A DNA stretch of 64,000 nucleotides, taken from Synanceia verrucosa. Taxonomy: Eukaryota > Chordata > Actinopteri > Perciformes > Synanceiidae. Under the pieces are notes generated by a model. It was not told the DNA's origin. It saw only the letters and a program-made list of their open reading frames with translations, and made no database searches. A program made the position numbers and the translations under genes. The stretch is taken from assembly GCA_029721515.1 (NCBI GenBank), contig CM056567.1, positions 22,304,731 to 22,368,730 of the forward strand, read 5' to 3'. This document shows positions 1 through 11,731 of this stretch, piece after piece. Each line of letters opens with the position of its first letter. The stretch's first letter is position 1.

Positions 1-26
1 GCCTGCTTTCTTCTCGACAGGTAAGT
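1..26 (+). other. Possible exon end or splice junction at window edge
   Basis: Bases 1-20 are pyrimidine-rich and end in CAG, followed directly by GTAAGT, a perfect donor site. Either an exon (perhaps a 5'-UTR exon of a gene to the left) ends at base 20, or the block is an acceptor joined to a donor, as in a recursive splice site. No coding frame can be judged from 20 bases. Confidence 0.35.
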
Positions 27-1650
27 CAGTGTTACTGTGTAAATTAAAACGTCTCATTGCTTGGTTGTGTAATTCATTACGTTGGCGGCATAACAGTAAA
101 GCTTGTTGGTGGATGCTAACGTTAGCATATGTTTGATTGAGTAAGCTAAGGCCTACTACCTGCTCACACAAATGATTCTATGCAGTTTGAAATAACGTAT
201 CTCATCACCTGAACAAACACTCGATGAAGAGGTGTTTGAAAACATGTTGTTGTCAGCAGCCTCGTGAATCTTGATTTTCGACCCATTCCGCCTACCGTAG
301 TTCCAACGATGATGCACTGTGCAGTAAAAAAATGCCTGGCACTAGAGAGTGAATGTAATATCAAATTTAACCACTAGATGGGAGAAAAAAATACTGTACA
401 TAGTGTCCGTTTAAAGATGACTACACTAAATGAAGCCCACTGTGTAGAATGTCCCTACTCTATTGTTATTTTGATCTTAGTCATTTTTTATTTGCTTGTG
501 CTGCATATCCCATATGCATATCACTCCTGTGACATCATGAACATGGAACTAATTAACATTTGTGTTGAGGTAGTGAGTGATGATGATGACTTTGCATGGC
601 ATATGTGCTCCATCACCTGAGTTCAAAACTCCCAAAGTCATGATTATCCAGTTGGGCTGCTTCTTTGTTTCTATGAGGAGGCTGGAAAAAGCGGTGTAAC
701 GATAAGGAAGAAAAACTACTGCTCACAGTGCACAGTCAGGAGCACAGAGACGTCCATAAAGTGAAAGAAGCACTGCACTGTCGCAATATGACAGCCAATC
801 CATCAGAGAAATGGAGGCTGTGTCTAAAACGCCAAGGAGAGAGTGCCTGGAAGTTTTATAAATAGTTGTGCCTTTTAAAGGAAATTGGAAGTTGTCAGAC
901 ACATGCCATCTGCATTTTTTTGAAGATGTCTCCAATAGAGGCACTCTTTAAACATGACTGAAGCATCATAACATATGAAGTGGCAGAGCTGAGAGCCTAT
1001 CTGGGAGCGATTGGATCTCCTGCTGCACTGAGAGTAGTCTATTCATGGCTCAGTAACACAGTGTCAAGGTGCCAGGGCTAATGAATAGAGTTTACATGAC
1101 ATCTATTAACCTTGCTTATACTTATGCTGTGTATGTGTTTGTGTGACTGAGTGTGCGTGTTACTGCATTTTGTGAATATCTATCTTCATGAGGACAGCTG
1201 ACTGATTCATTCTCTGCAACGGAGCCAATTGGCCACTCGGTAAGATATATGTGAAAAAGTGTTTTGGTCCACATAGGGTGTACAACCCTTGCAATCATGG
1301 GAGATTTGTTTACTTCATCAGGACCAAAGTGGACCTCTGCAGACCAGCAGGTTTGGAAGGTTTGAATTGGCTGTTGGTATTTATCTGTCTACTAATTTTA
1401 GTATTCAGTCAAGTTTTACACATACATTGAGCTATTTAATGCAAAAATGTTGGTTGTTAGAGCTCTAACTCTGATTCAGTAGGAATCAAGTTCCCTCATA
1501 GAACATGCAGACTTGGATTCCTTTCGTATTTTTTAAGCATTTTGAAGCATCATTTAAGAATCAAAGATTGTACTTTCAGTCTGAAAGTGATACTACTGGT
1601 GCATCCAGGCCAGGTGTGTGTTTGTATGTATATTCATGTCCACATACACA
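27..1650. other. No gene seen (possible first-intron-like DNA)
   Basis: Only short chance reading frames are present on both strands, and none resembles a known family. The GCTAACGTTAGC-type motif near 115-127 is common near fish promoters, which would fit a first intron following the donor at base 21. Confidence 0.5.
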
Positions 1651-1692
1651 CACATTTAAAGTGACACTATGTCACTTTTAAAATAAAAAAAT

Positions 1693-1767
1693 AGCAAAAG
1701 AGTCTACTGGACTTGCTTGAGGTTGTTGAAACAAATCTCAAGCATATCCAGTTGACTCTATTTTGCT
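1693..1767 (+). other. 75-nt pre-miRNA-like hairpin
   Basis: The 5' arm starting at 1693 (AGCAAAA, GAGTC, ACTGGA, TGCTTGAG in order) pairs with the 3' arm ending at 1767. About 26 base pairs are interrupted only by a 2-nt bulge, a single mismatch and a 2-nt internal loop, closing on a short apical loop around 1727-1733. Size and shape resemble a microRNA precursor. A second small palindrome (AAAGTGACA, loop CTA, TGTCACTTT) lies just upstream at about 1659-1679. I do not recognise a known microRNA seed. It could equally be a hairpin MITE remnant. Confidence 0.35.
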
Positions 1768-2099
1768 CTTTTTGGTTTACCTCGACCTGGATGACTGAGA
1801 ACCTATAAAGACACTTTTAAATTAACACATTTTTCCTCATACAAATTAAAGGTGGAGGTGATTCATTGTGTTGTGATATAAGCAGTAGCTAATACTGACT
1901 AAAGGTGAAGTATCTATTTAAAGTTTGCCACTGCCAGATGTGTTATTGGGTCAGCTGGCTGATTTTACTGACTCTGCCCGGTTTGTGCCATTTCTACACT
2001 TGCGGCCACATTAGCCACTGATTAACAAATAGACTGACATGTTTTTTTAAACATGTTTCAAATATAATAATGTATTTAGAAGGTACGAGAAGGCACACC

Positions 2100-2765
2100 C
2101 CCTGACTTCACACATCATGGAGACTCTGGAGTGCTCTGGTTCACCATGCACGCCACCCACTGCAGTTCACTACGAGGAGGAGGTGGGGATGGATGACACC
2201 ATCTTCTAGCTGCTACACAGAGTTTAACTCTCATCTGGAGCAAGGGAGTGTTGCTGTGAGGATCATGTTCTTTGATTTCTACACGATCCAGCCTCTTCTA
2301 TTGAGAGACAAATGGGCAGATATGGGGTGGAGTCACACCTGGTTACCTGGATCACAGACTACCTCAGGAGGAGATCACAGTACGTCAGACTGAAGGACTG
2401 CTCCTCCGAGACTGTGGTCTGCAGCACAGGTTCTCTCTCCTGCCTCGCTCTGTACACATCAGACTTCAAATACAACTTTGAGTCATGCTATGTGCAGAAA
2501 TACTCTGATAACACTGCAATTATGGGATGTATCAGGGATGGACAGGAGGGGGAGTACAGGAGCTTGGTGGAGGACTTTGTGGTTTGGTGCAGGGTAAACG
2601 ATCTGCAGCTGAACACCATGAACACCAAGGAGATGGTGGTGGATTCTCAGAGGTCCAGGCCACATCTGCAGCAGATCTCCATTGAGGGATCTGATAGGAG
2701 GTAGTCAGGACCTATAAGTACCTGGGAGTGCAGCAGGACGACAGACTGGACTGACCATCCAGTAT
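2100..2765 (+). mobile_element. LINE reverse transcriptase fragment (L2/CR1-like), decayed
   Basis: Broken + strand reading frames give reverse-transcriptase palm and thumb motifs in order: a degenerate LQF and DD segment near 2165-2210, RIMFFDF at 2260-2280, SHLVTWITDYL at 2327-2360, a damaged FADD site read as YSDNTAI near 2500, and QLNTMNTKEMVVD near 2605-2645. A frameshift occurs near 2320 and the catalytic Asp pair is lost, so it cannot be active. It resembles the minus-strand LINE at 11.7-15 kb. Confidence 0.85.
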
Positions 2766-2771
2766 TGACAT

Positions 2772-2776
2772 GACAT

Positions 2777-2834
<58 letters not shown>

Positions 2835-2835
2835 A
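2772..2835. repeat. (CA)n-(TA)n compound microsatellite
   Basis: About 14 CA units are followed by about 13 TA units. The Tc1-like element beginning at 2836 starts directly after a TA at its right edge, so the array supplied the TA target. Confidence 0.97.
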
Positions 2836-3727
2836 CACTATATTGCCAAAAGTATTCGCTCACCTGCCTTGACTCGCATATGAACTTAAGTGACATCCCA
2901 TTCCTAATCCATAGGGTTCAATATGACGTCGGTCCACCCTTTGCAGCTATAACAGCTTCAACTCTTCTGGGAAGGCTGTCCACAAGGTTTAGGAGTGTGT
3001 TTATGGGAAATTTTGACCATTCTTCCAGAAACATATTTGTGAGGTCACACACTGATGTTGGATGAGAAGGCCTGGCTCTCAGTCTCTGCTCTAATTCATC
3101 CCAAAGGTGTTCTATCAGGTTGAGGTCAGGACTCTGTGCAGGCCAGTCAAGTTCATCCACACCAGACTCTGTCATCCATGTCTTTATGGACCTTGCTTTG
3201 TGCACTGGTGCACAGTCATGTTGGAAGAGGAAGCGGCCAGCTCCAAACTGTTCCCACAAAGTTGGGAGCATGGAATTGTCCAAAATGTCTTGGTATGCTG
3301 AAGCATTCAGAGTTCCTTTCAGTGGAACTAAGGGGCCAAGCCCAGCTCCTGAAAAACAACCCCACACCATAATCCCCCCTCCACCAAACTTTACACTTGG
3401 CACAATGCAGTCCAACAAGTATCGTTCTCCTGGCAACCACCAAACCCAGACTCATCCATCAGATTGCCAGATGGAGAAGCATGATTCATCACTCCAGAGA
3501 ACGTGTCTCCACTGCTCTAGAGTCCAGTGGTGGCGTGCTTTACACCACTGCATCCGATGCTTTGCATTGCACTTGGTGATGTATGGCTTGGATGCAGCTG
3601 CTCAGCCATGGAAACCCATACCATGAAGCTCTCTGTGCACTGTTCTTGAGCTAATCTGAAGGCCACATGAAGTTTGGAGGTCTGTAGGTTCTTTCACAAA
3701 TGTTTGTAAAAGCAGTCTGCATGCCTG
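2836..3727 (-). mobile_element. Tc1-like transposon, 3' part plus left terminal repeat, internally deleted
   Basis: Starts after a TA with the terminal repeat CACTATATTGCC(A)n type. A minus-strand frame (about 3436-2918) encodes the C-terminal half of a Tc1 transposase: GGGGIMVWGCFS, the second catalytic Asp in FQHDCAPVHKA, and the third catalytic acid in PDLNLIEHLWDELE (DD34E type), ending at AAKGGPTSY. The helix-turn-helix half is missing: the sequence jumps near 3693 to the outer end and stops without a right terminal repeat. It is the same family as the copy at 59.3-60.2 kb, with different deletions. Confidence 0.93.
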
Positions 3728-4157
3728 TGTTAAACACGTGACTTCCTAGTGATTCCTGTGGGTTTTTGCCCAGAATTAGCTAGTATATCAAGTGATTTTG
3801 AGTTCTAGCTTTTCCTAGTGTTTATTTCAATTTAGGGATACAGCCAGGCTTGTGATTTTCATTTGTACTTTGTTATTCTATGAATGATACGTGTGGTTTT
3901 TATTTGTACTTTGTGATAATCTTTGCATTAAAGATCTGTTTTTTTGCTTTGAAAACCTTTTGTGTGATTCATGCATGTGAGTCCAGTGCATACTAATGTC
4001 TCATACTCACAAATCTAGCTAATCTAGCATGCATATATTTCCGTCCACAAAATCTACATGCCATGCAATTGGAACACTAAATACTGAATTTTATGTCAGG
4101 GAAGGAAATTACAGTTTTCACTCTGGTAGTATTTTTCTGTTGCACATCTCACACAGG
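3728..4157. other. AT-rich non-coding DNA, nothing recognised
   Basis: T-rich sequence with ATTAAAG near 3928 that could be a polyadenylation-like signal. No frame or repeat is identified with confidence. Confidence 0.4.
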
Positions 4158-4405
4158 TAATGAAACACATGCACATGCATTGGAGGAGAGGTGTCAGAGT
4201 GAGGGGGCTGCCCATATCCAGTCACCCTGAGCAGTTGGGGGGGTTCGGTGCCTTGCTCAAGGGCACCTCAACAGTGCCCAGCAGGAGGAGCTGGCACCTC
4301 TCCAGCTACCAGTCCACTCTCCAGACTTGGTCTGTCCCGTACTTGACCAACGACCCTCTGATTCCCAGCCGAGGTTGCTACAGACTGAGCTACTGCCGCC
4401 CCCAA
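4158..4405 (-). mobile_element. tRNA-derived SINE
   Basis: Read on the minus strand it starts GGGGGCGGCAGTAGCTCAG, with an A box (TAGCTCAGTCTG) and about 45 bases later a B box (TTGGTCAAGTAC, one or two changes from consensus), the internal RNA polymerase III promoter of a tRNA. The unrelated body contains CCTTGAGCAAGGCACC, a block common in fish dispersed repeats. Confidence 0.75.
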
Positions 4406-5550
4406 CAACACAAAAATGAAAAGTCGGTTAGTGTATGATTTAAGACAGAAAAACCTAAACTTACTGTATATCAACACTGCATGTACAGAGACAAAACTTA
4501 TCAGTCCTCTCATTCTAACTGAATGTGGGTAATTTGGATTGAATTTAAGGACACTTTAGATTCAAAGATGCTGCAGTCACTTGAGTCCCTGAGAACCTGT
4601 TGGGCAACCACTGTCTAACATACCTACACAAAAAACATTTCCTTCTATCGTCATCAAATTGCATTATCAGATTTATTCTAGTGAGAGCTGAAAAGTACAC
4701 TTCTTTAAATATAATTTGTTTAGCATGCTTCGGGTGTAATTGGTTACCAGTCAACATTATAGCAGGAGATGTCTGCAGGCCCCGCCACAGGGTAGTAATA
4801 CAATTTACTCTCTGTAGATTCAGACTGGAATGTAAAGGAAGTCTCATGAAAGATAAATGAAGAACATAGTGTCACATGATTTACACTATATGAATGGGTG
4901 GATATTCCAATTTAAATGCAAAATCTTGAAGTGGAGGGAGGCTGTACTTGTAGATCAACACAGACATTTTGGTACATTTTACCTCGGGATTTATAAATAA
5001 CATTCTATGCAATTACTCCTCTTCAAATGAGGTTTTAAACCTTACTTGTCATGGTGCGTCCCCATAGTAATGTTTTTATTTCCTAAACCCTGTGTTATTC
5101 TTGCTCTCGATGTAATTGCTTCTGTCCTCTGGCTCATCAAGCTGACTGATATCTGTGGTAGGACACTTTCTCAAGACCTCAGCTCTTTGCACTGAGATTC
5201 CACAGCCTCTGCTGCTGCTCCTCTTAAATCAAACTTCGCTGAAGTCGCTCCTATCTAGTTTTATCATCTGCCGCATTTCATTCTACCCCACAAAGTAATA
5301 GGTTGAGGGTAATTTTTAGCATATACTGTATGTTTGTGCACCTTATCTCTCCCTTTTTAAATGGACCAAGCCTTTTGTGTTCTTTCATATTAGAATCTAT
5401 GCGTGATCATTCAGAATATGATTTCCGATTTCCAAATTGGACATATTCACCAAACATTTTGCAGTTACTGTCTACAGAGGCAGATCTGCAACTGGACAAG
5501 TCCACAAGTCTTTAATTTCTCAGCCAATCACAGGGTCATTGTTTTTTTTA
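4406..5550. other. No gene seen
   Basis: Short frames only, with no recognisable protein similarity or repeat structure. Confidence 0.45.
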
Positions 5551-6478
5551 TATATGCTCAACAACAAAAGAAACTCAGGTTTTATAAAGTGAATTCTAGT
5601 TGTTGCCGTTTGTCTCAGCAGCAATGTGAAAATGCTTGTTTGGACATGCATGAATGGTAACATGTGCCAAAAATGTAATGTGTGTTGTGATGGTGTATTC
5701 TGATGGCCAGATTAAAGGAGGTGTGGTCGACCCAGACAACTAGAGCACTGGCGTGTGAAAATGAGAGTTCTTTTGTTTGTCGACCCAACCTGCATAAAAT
5801 TCTTTTCTCTAAGTGCTTTTGTAATGATGCTGCAACTGACACAAATCCAACGTGAACATGCTATTGGAATGCTAAGTGCCGGCATGAGTGCGCGAGATGT
5901 GTCACGAACAGCACTTCAGATCGTCCATGCAGCGGCAGACCACGTGTGATGACCAACATTCAGGATCACCATATCCGTCTTCATCATCTCAGAGACCGGA
6001 CTCCTCCCACCACTGTTACTGCTGCTGAGACACCTGGACGTCACCAACCAGTATCAAATCAATGAGATCAAAATCAAATCAAAAGCCTTTATTGTCATTA
6101 TATGACGGTGCATATTCTGAAATTAGGAGCGCTGCTCCACATGGTGTAACAAATGTAAAAAAGAAAAGAGTGAAAAGTCTTAAAAATAGAATAGAAAAGA
6201 CATAAATAAAGTTGTAAGAAATAAGACACTATTTACAGCAGTAAGGTACCGTTTTTCAGTAGTAAGGACAAGTGGGCAGGTGTGGAAGGCGGAGAGGTCT
6301 CAGAGAGGCCTTCCATCTACCGTTAACTCCAATACACATTTTTTTTTAATAAATTTGATCTCTAGACAGAATTCTTTTCGTGCATTTGTTAAAAAAATGT
6401 GATAAACCAAATGCTTGCTCATATTTAACATCTTTAATTGGTAGTTTGGGGGCGTTTCTTTTTTTTTTGCTGAGTATA
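5551..6478 (+). mobile_element. Tc1-like transposon relic with both terminal repeats
   Basis: The left end (TATGCTCAACAACAAAAGAAACTC) and the inverted right end (TATACTCAGCAAAAAA...GAAACGCC) match as terminal inverted repeats. On the + strand from about 5830 a frame reads LTQIQREHAIGMLSAGMSARDVSRT, the N-terminal helix-turn-helix of a Tc1 transposase, then after a frameshift GRPRVMTNIQDHHIR and RDRTPPTTVTAAETPG to about 6045. The DDE domain is missing, replaced by a LINE 3' tail (6062-about 6290). Dead element. Confidence 0.85.
6062..6290 (-). mobile_element. LINE 3' tail nested in the Tc1 element
   Basis: AATCAAATCAAAAGCCTTTATTGTCATTATA followed by an A-rich stretch is the reverse complement of a fish LINE 3'-UTR end. 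It interrupts the Tc1-like element and carries no coding sequence, as in a heavily 5'-truncated insertion. Confidence 0.6.
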
Positions 6479-6984
6479 TTTTATTGATTTTACTAATCAA
6501 AGATGAGATGCCCCTCAAAATTGTCTTGTTTGATTTGTCTGTTTGTTTCCAATATAACTTCGGTACATGCATCGCTTTTCTCCCAAAAAGGATGTTTATA
6601 CATACGGAAGAGAGGAAAGGTTAATGACCCAAAGACAGGGACATGCTGCTATGCTGTCAGAACATCAACACCTCATGCCATGATAAGACAGTCCCTCCAG
6701 ACTTCAATTCATTGCTTATGATTCATAACTTATGATTTATTTATTGTAAATACATATTTGGATATTAATTAATGACTGATTGTTAAATCTGCTCTAAGTA
6801 ATAATGCTACATCATGTTCATAGGAAACAAATGTTTTCAGGTACAAATTACAGACTTACAAGTGAATTGTTGGTTGCTCAGTGTCAGGAAAAAAATGGTT
6901 TGGTTTTGATTTGATATTATGATATTATATTTGATATTATTGATATATTATTGTCCTCCAGAAGGAGAAGAAGTCATATTTTTT

Positions 6985-7145
6985 GGGGGGGTGGGTGCAA
7001 CAGTACCTCAGTCTGTAGGGACTTGAGGGTCACTGGTTCAACTCCACACATGGACCAAGCAAAGAGAGTGGACTACTTAGAGTGCCTGTATACGGCATCT
7101 GCCTCTCATTCTGACAGGGATTAATAAAGCATACTTCTCTTTCCA
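6985..7145 (+). mobile_element. tRNA-derived SINE (related to the copy at 4.16-4.4 kb)
   Basis: A box GTACCTCAGTCTGTAGGG near 7004 and B box CTGGTTCAACTCC near 7031 on the + strand, then a short unrelated body ending in GGGATTAATAAAGCATACTTCT, a LINE-type tail that would fit mobilisation by a partner LINE. Confidence 0.7.
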
Positions 7146-7237
7146 GTGCTTTATGTGAAGCCTTTTTTACACACTGCTTCTTTGTGTCTGAATCACGTGT
7201 TTTGGACTGGAGTTTTGACGGAACAGAACGAACTGGC

Positions 7238-7600
7238 TAAAAATGCATCCAACCGACAGACACCCTGCAAACTGCAGTGTGGTCTGGGTTTCTGCGGTGT
7301 GTTAAGTCCCTAAATATTCCCTTACTAGAATCTTTGATCGTACCACCCCTGGTAAAGAGGTGCCCCGAACTCTGGCTAGACCACATCAGGGGCCACCTTA
7401 TGTGTCAGAATATGCCATCAAGTTCTGCACCTAACAGCAGCTCACAACTGAATCGACCCAGGACCAGTTGGCATCATTCGACTTGCATGATGATTTGGAT
7501 GCGGCAATAGCCATGCCCATCCGGATTGACATCTGGTTTTGAGAGATGCACAGGGAGAACTTGACCATAATATCCTTGTCTCCCAGGACCTTAAGTGGTT
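7238..7600 (+). mobile_element. Ty3/gypsy retrotransposon gag relic
   Basis: The block 7418-7570 reads, in one frame with two stop codons, VSEYAIKFCT, DQLASFDLHDDLDAAIAMPIR and EMHRE, which matches the conserved middle of fish Ty3/gypsy Gag (the SEFAIRFRTLA ... DLDALIALAIRID region). Frameshifts and stops show it is dead. Confidence 0.6.
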
Positions 7601-7989
7601 GGTTCCTTGTCCATCACCCTCTGACCAGAGCTGAGGTAATGTAAGGACTTTGACTCAAAGTCACTCTTGAATGACGGAAAAAGTCTAAACTAAAGATGTA
7701 GTCAATGAGGAAAGAGTCTAGACTACAATGTAACAAAAACACTTATGAGGAGGAGAAACAAACAATCAAAGAAAAAGCACAAGCAAATGGCAAGACAAAA
7801 GTATTCAACATGCTATGGTGGCATGGAAAAAGGAAACAAGGCAATGCAAATGAAGCTTGTTGTCTGACAGATACGGTGGTGACTGCGCCGCACCAAGACA
7901 TACCCGGATGGAACCGCATCCACACTTCATCCTTCTCCATGTCCAGGAACACCAGCAGACCAGTGGCAACCATAAGAAGGATATGAAGG

Positions 7990-8150
7990 TGCTTTCCCCA
8001 CTCCTTGAGCAAGCACCTTCCCTGAGTGGAGGGCTTACTCTGCGAAAAACATGGTTCATCATAATCGCTGCTGTGTCTTGAGCAGACAGGAGCTTAGGCA
8101 AGGCAATGAAATGTGTCAGTGTGGAGAACCGGGCTATCATGGCCCAGCAT
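7990..8150 (-). mobile_element. Ty3/gypsy integrase relic
   Basis: A minus-strand frame from about 8140 reads RFSTLTHFIALPKLLSAQDTA and NHVFRR, matching the integrase core around the first catalytic aspartate (family usual: DRFSKMAHFIPL); here the Asp has become Ala. Downstream similarity fades. It is inverted relative to the gag relic 400 bases away. Confidence 0.65.
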
Positions 8151-8399
8151 GGCTGGAGAACAACTTTCTAAGCCCTGGAGGTACTCCTGCAGCTCCTTCT
8201 CCATTGCCAGCCACTGGAAATGCTGTCGTGTAAAAATCTTGGCTGACAGGTTAGCAGCAAGGTGTGAACCCAGAGAGTCACCTGTACCTGTGGGTACAAA
8301 GAGATGATCAGGCAGACAACCACTAGGTGGTCCTCACATTAGCTTGCTTCACCTCATTTACTATTTGCCAAGTCACAGCTCCGTGAGAGGGCTTCTGGC

Positions 8400-9525
8400 T
8401 TGGGTTCCTGGCCTGTGAGACAGAACAAAATCAAAACAATTAGTTTAGGAGTTGTGAGGATAGGAGGGAACCTGAACATCTTTTTCAGCCTCATCTGCCT
8501 AAGCCAACCATCGTGTATTGCTGGTGTATGCTTAAATGAACGGCTCCACATCCATCTGTATACTGCTCAGAAATCATATAAACTGGGATATACTTGGTAA
8601 AAATGTTGCATTTCAGTGTAATTCTGTTACATTTACACTTGACCTAACAAACATTATCACACTGACCCACCACTAGCCATATTCCTGCCAACACTATCTG
8701 GCTGCATCACAGGCTCTATGTTGATCAAATAAGTGCATGAGAGAAAACAATGAAAATGCTGATAGTGATGATGACAGTGATGATGGCTACTGTGATATCC
8801 CCAGAGTGTTTTGATGCAGGCTGATAAAAAACTACCTCTTTCCTACACAATGTGGGCTATCTGTCATCAAGCAAGGACAGTTGTAATCATCCCTTTTGCT
8901 TGCCTGGGCCATCAGTCTTCCTCTTACCATGTATCAGAATCAATCTCAGCTCATTTGTTTTAAGCGTGTCTTATTTGCCAAACTGACAAAGTCAGTGGAG
9001 GGCAGTAGAAAGCAAGTACATTTTTTTTTAAATGAGCCACTGTGTTTTTATGCAACTATGTTCTTTTACAGGAACTTTCACATTGTTGTTGTGAAATGCA
9101 AAATAATAAATTTTAAATTTTAAATGTACTATGAAAATGTGATTTATCACGATTAATTACAACTAAATACTGTGAGTGATCGTGGTTTTTCTAGAATTAA
9201 TTTGTTTGGTATCAGCTGAAAGCTGCTCTACATTCCCTTGGATCCATTCTTTTCACATACGATGACATTATATTTATATTTTTTTTGTCATATGGATTAT
9301 CTGTACTGTATAGCTTTCATTTTTACTCTGTACTCACAACAGCTATTGCACATCTGTTCATCCTGGAAGAGGGTTGCCTCCTTCCTCTGTTGCCCTTCCT
9401 GAGGTTGCTACCATTTTTGCCCTTTTAAAAAGTTGAGTGAGTGTATCTTTGGTCGATAATAGGGTCACCTTCTGTCCTGCACTGTCACTGTTAGCTGACC
9501 TGGGAATAAGGCACATCACCAACCA
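8400..9525. other. No gene seen
   Basis: Only short frames. A (GAT)-rich patch at 8764-8784 and AT-rich sequence around 9090-9130; nothing family-like. Confidence 0.45.
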
Positions 9526-9790
9526 GGGGTGCGTTTCCGAAAACCTTCGTTGCTAACTTTGTTAGCTACTTCCTATATTCGAATGATGGATCTACGACGC
9601 AGGTGTTTGCCAACAGCATCGTCCGAACGAAGCAACTTCCGATGTTTACAACTAACGTAGTCCGATGCATTGTTGAACTGAAGTGTTCCCAAAAGCTTAG
9701 TTGGAACGATGCATTGTAAGTTGCATCGGAAAGTTGTGTCGTTCAAACGAATAGCACGGAGCTGTCGTTGAATGTTCGTTCAGGTGACGT
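9526..9790. mobile_element. Degenerate Harbinger-like MITE (one recognisable end)
   Basis: Starts GGGGTGCGTTTCCGAAAACC, a terminal sequence typical of abundant vertebrate PIF/Harbinger-type MITEs, followed by repeated TTCGTTGCTAAC / ACGTAGTCCGATG-like half-palindromes. The matching right terminus is not clear. Confidence 0.4.
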
Positions 9791-9884
9791 CATGTCCACT
9801 AATGTCTACACAAATGTTTGTGTAGCCCCAGAAGTTTCAAATTACAACGTAAATAGCCTACTATTAAATAATTGTATTAGATGG

Positions 9885-10035
9885 ATAGATAGATAGATAC
9901 ATTCATTTCACAGAGAAATTCACAATTCCAGCAGCTTGAAAGATGGAAACACACAGGGACATGCATGGGTTCAGGGAGATAAAAATAATTTAAGAGATAA
10001 AGGACCAAAATGTATACTGTAATAGATACATAAGA
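9885..10035 (-). mobile_element. LINE 3' tail with (GATA)n
   Basis: A short GATA array is followed by CAGAGAAATTCACAATTCC...AGCAGCTTGAAAGATG, almost identical to the 3' end of the minus-strand LINE starting at 11732. It is a 5'-truncated insertion of the same family. Confidence 0.8.
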
Positions 10036-10045
10036 GGAATGCAAG

Positions 10046-10160
10046 TAGGGCTGGGTATCGATTCAGATTTTCCAGATCGATTCAATGCGATATTTCAAGG
10101 TCCCGAATCGATTCGATCCACGATTCGATGCGATTCAATATCAATTCAGTCAGGGATATT
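10046..10160. mobile_element. hAT-like MITE end
   Basis: TAGGGCTGGGTATCGATTC is a typical hAT terminal repeat of fish, followed by CGATTCGAT-rich self-complementary sequence. The opposite end and target duplication were not located. Confidence 0.45.
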
Positions 10161-11324
10161 TCACTTAAAATAAATGCTCCGTTATTTTCTGCCATGCCAA
10201 GTCTGCCGACTGTGTTTCCGGGTGATGTCTCGTCAATTGGTTGTGGAGATTTGTCATATTGTCGCTGTATTTTATATTCCTGTAGCATATTTTGCATACT
10301 ATTTGTTTTTGTCCAACTCGTCATTTTCTTCCAACTTCTTAAATGCGAAATACATCCAAACATCAGCTTTTAAACTCGTCAGCGGTGCCTGGAGAGGTGG
10401 ACTCGCTTCCGCCATGTTTGTTTGACTGCTGCCAGTAACATCTCATGAGAGCTTGTACCTTGGAAAGCGGTGGAAAGCATAGATATGTATATAAACACTA
10501 GATGGCTCACGCACGCTGTTAGCCAGTGGAGACTGACGTCCTCACATGGCGGCCATCTTGCCACAGGCAGCTCGCCCACTCCTAACATGAATGTCTACAC
10601 TGCATGATCATTTAAATAACAATAGACTGCTTACTTTAAACCGATTTTCAAACGGTTTGGTTTGTTATAAACCTCAGAGTTGTAGTTATGTTCCTGCACA
10701 CTCAAGAATAATTTTAACCATGGACTTCTATAAGCAGATAGGTAGAGAAATAGCTATAGGCCTACACACAAGGTAGTTATATTAAATCTAAATTTCTAAA
10801 TTTCTATATAAAACATTTAATTATTCCATGTATATTAGTAATATTTCTATTATCATGATGACTGTAATAACGCATAGCATTGACATATATGTATTTATTT
10901 TCAATATAAATGTCCATCTCATGTTGCCTTTCTGTACGTCTGTTCTGTGATTTTATATATATACATATACATACATACACACACATACAAATATACTGAA
11001 TGGATGTATGTTTTCATGTAAAAAGCAGAAACGTTAAGAATAAGACAACCACACGAAAGCAGTTATTAAAAAAGTAACATTCAATGATTGTGAAACATTT
11101 CTAAAAAGCTTGGGTCAAAAACACTTTTGCAATAACATGAACTCACATAGCCCTGCTGTTCCTGTGAAGCAGAACTTGTGTTGTACATACATGTACTGCA
11201 TCAGTGTTTCTCAAACCTTTAAATTTCAACTGACAGTGTACAAATGGAACAAACAGGTCTATTTGTACCATGGTTCCATCTGTAAACTGTCAGGGTTACA
11301 GACTTGTATGGGTCAATAGAATAT
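10161..11324. other. No gene seen; repeats probable
   Basis: 10376-10580 has the GGCGGCCAT/ATGGCT-rich look of promoter-derived or MITE sequence, and 10950-10995 is a (TATACA)-type low-complexity run. No supported coding frame. Confidence 0.35.
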
Positions 11325-11731
11325 AATAGATTTTTTTTATTAATACCCCATTAGGGGAAATTCACCCACCACAGCAGCATAGACATGATACAGTAATAAA
11401 AAACAAACCACAACAAAGACATAAAAGAATAAGTAATAATAACAATAATAACAGAATAATATTTACATATTTAAAATATGTACTAAATAACAAGTAATGA
11501 AACATATGTTTAATTATAAATGAAATGTTAAATACAATTATAAGAAAATGTATTTTTACTATGAAATAAAATAGAAGTGCAAATATTTTTGTGCAAAAGG
11601 AAGGATAGTGCAAACAGATTTGAAAACATGGCAGTGATGGTAAAGAGTCCAGTTGTATTAACATCAGACAGTGATGCTGATGTTGTAAACTTTTATTGCA
11701 GATGGTAGGAATGAGCTGCAGTAGCTCCTTG
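11325..11731 (-). mobile_element. 5'-truncated LINE tail
   Basis: TACCCCATTAGGGGAAATTC...CACAGCAGCATAGACA is a LINE 3'-UTR end read on the minus strand, extending up to ATGGTAGGAATGAGCTGC, the end of the reverse-transcriptase reading frame in this clade. A full LINE (11732 onward) is abutted to it. Confidence 0.75.

Noticed and set aside
3107..3626. + strand frames over the Tc1 element
   Set aside because: Antisense of the transposase region on the minus strand; the same shadows recur at 59414-59795.
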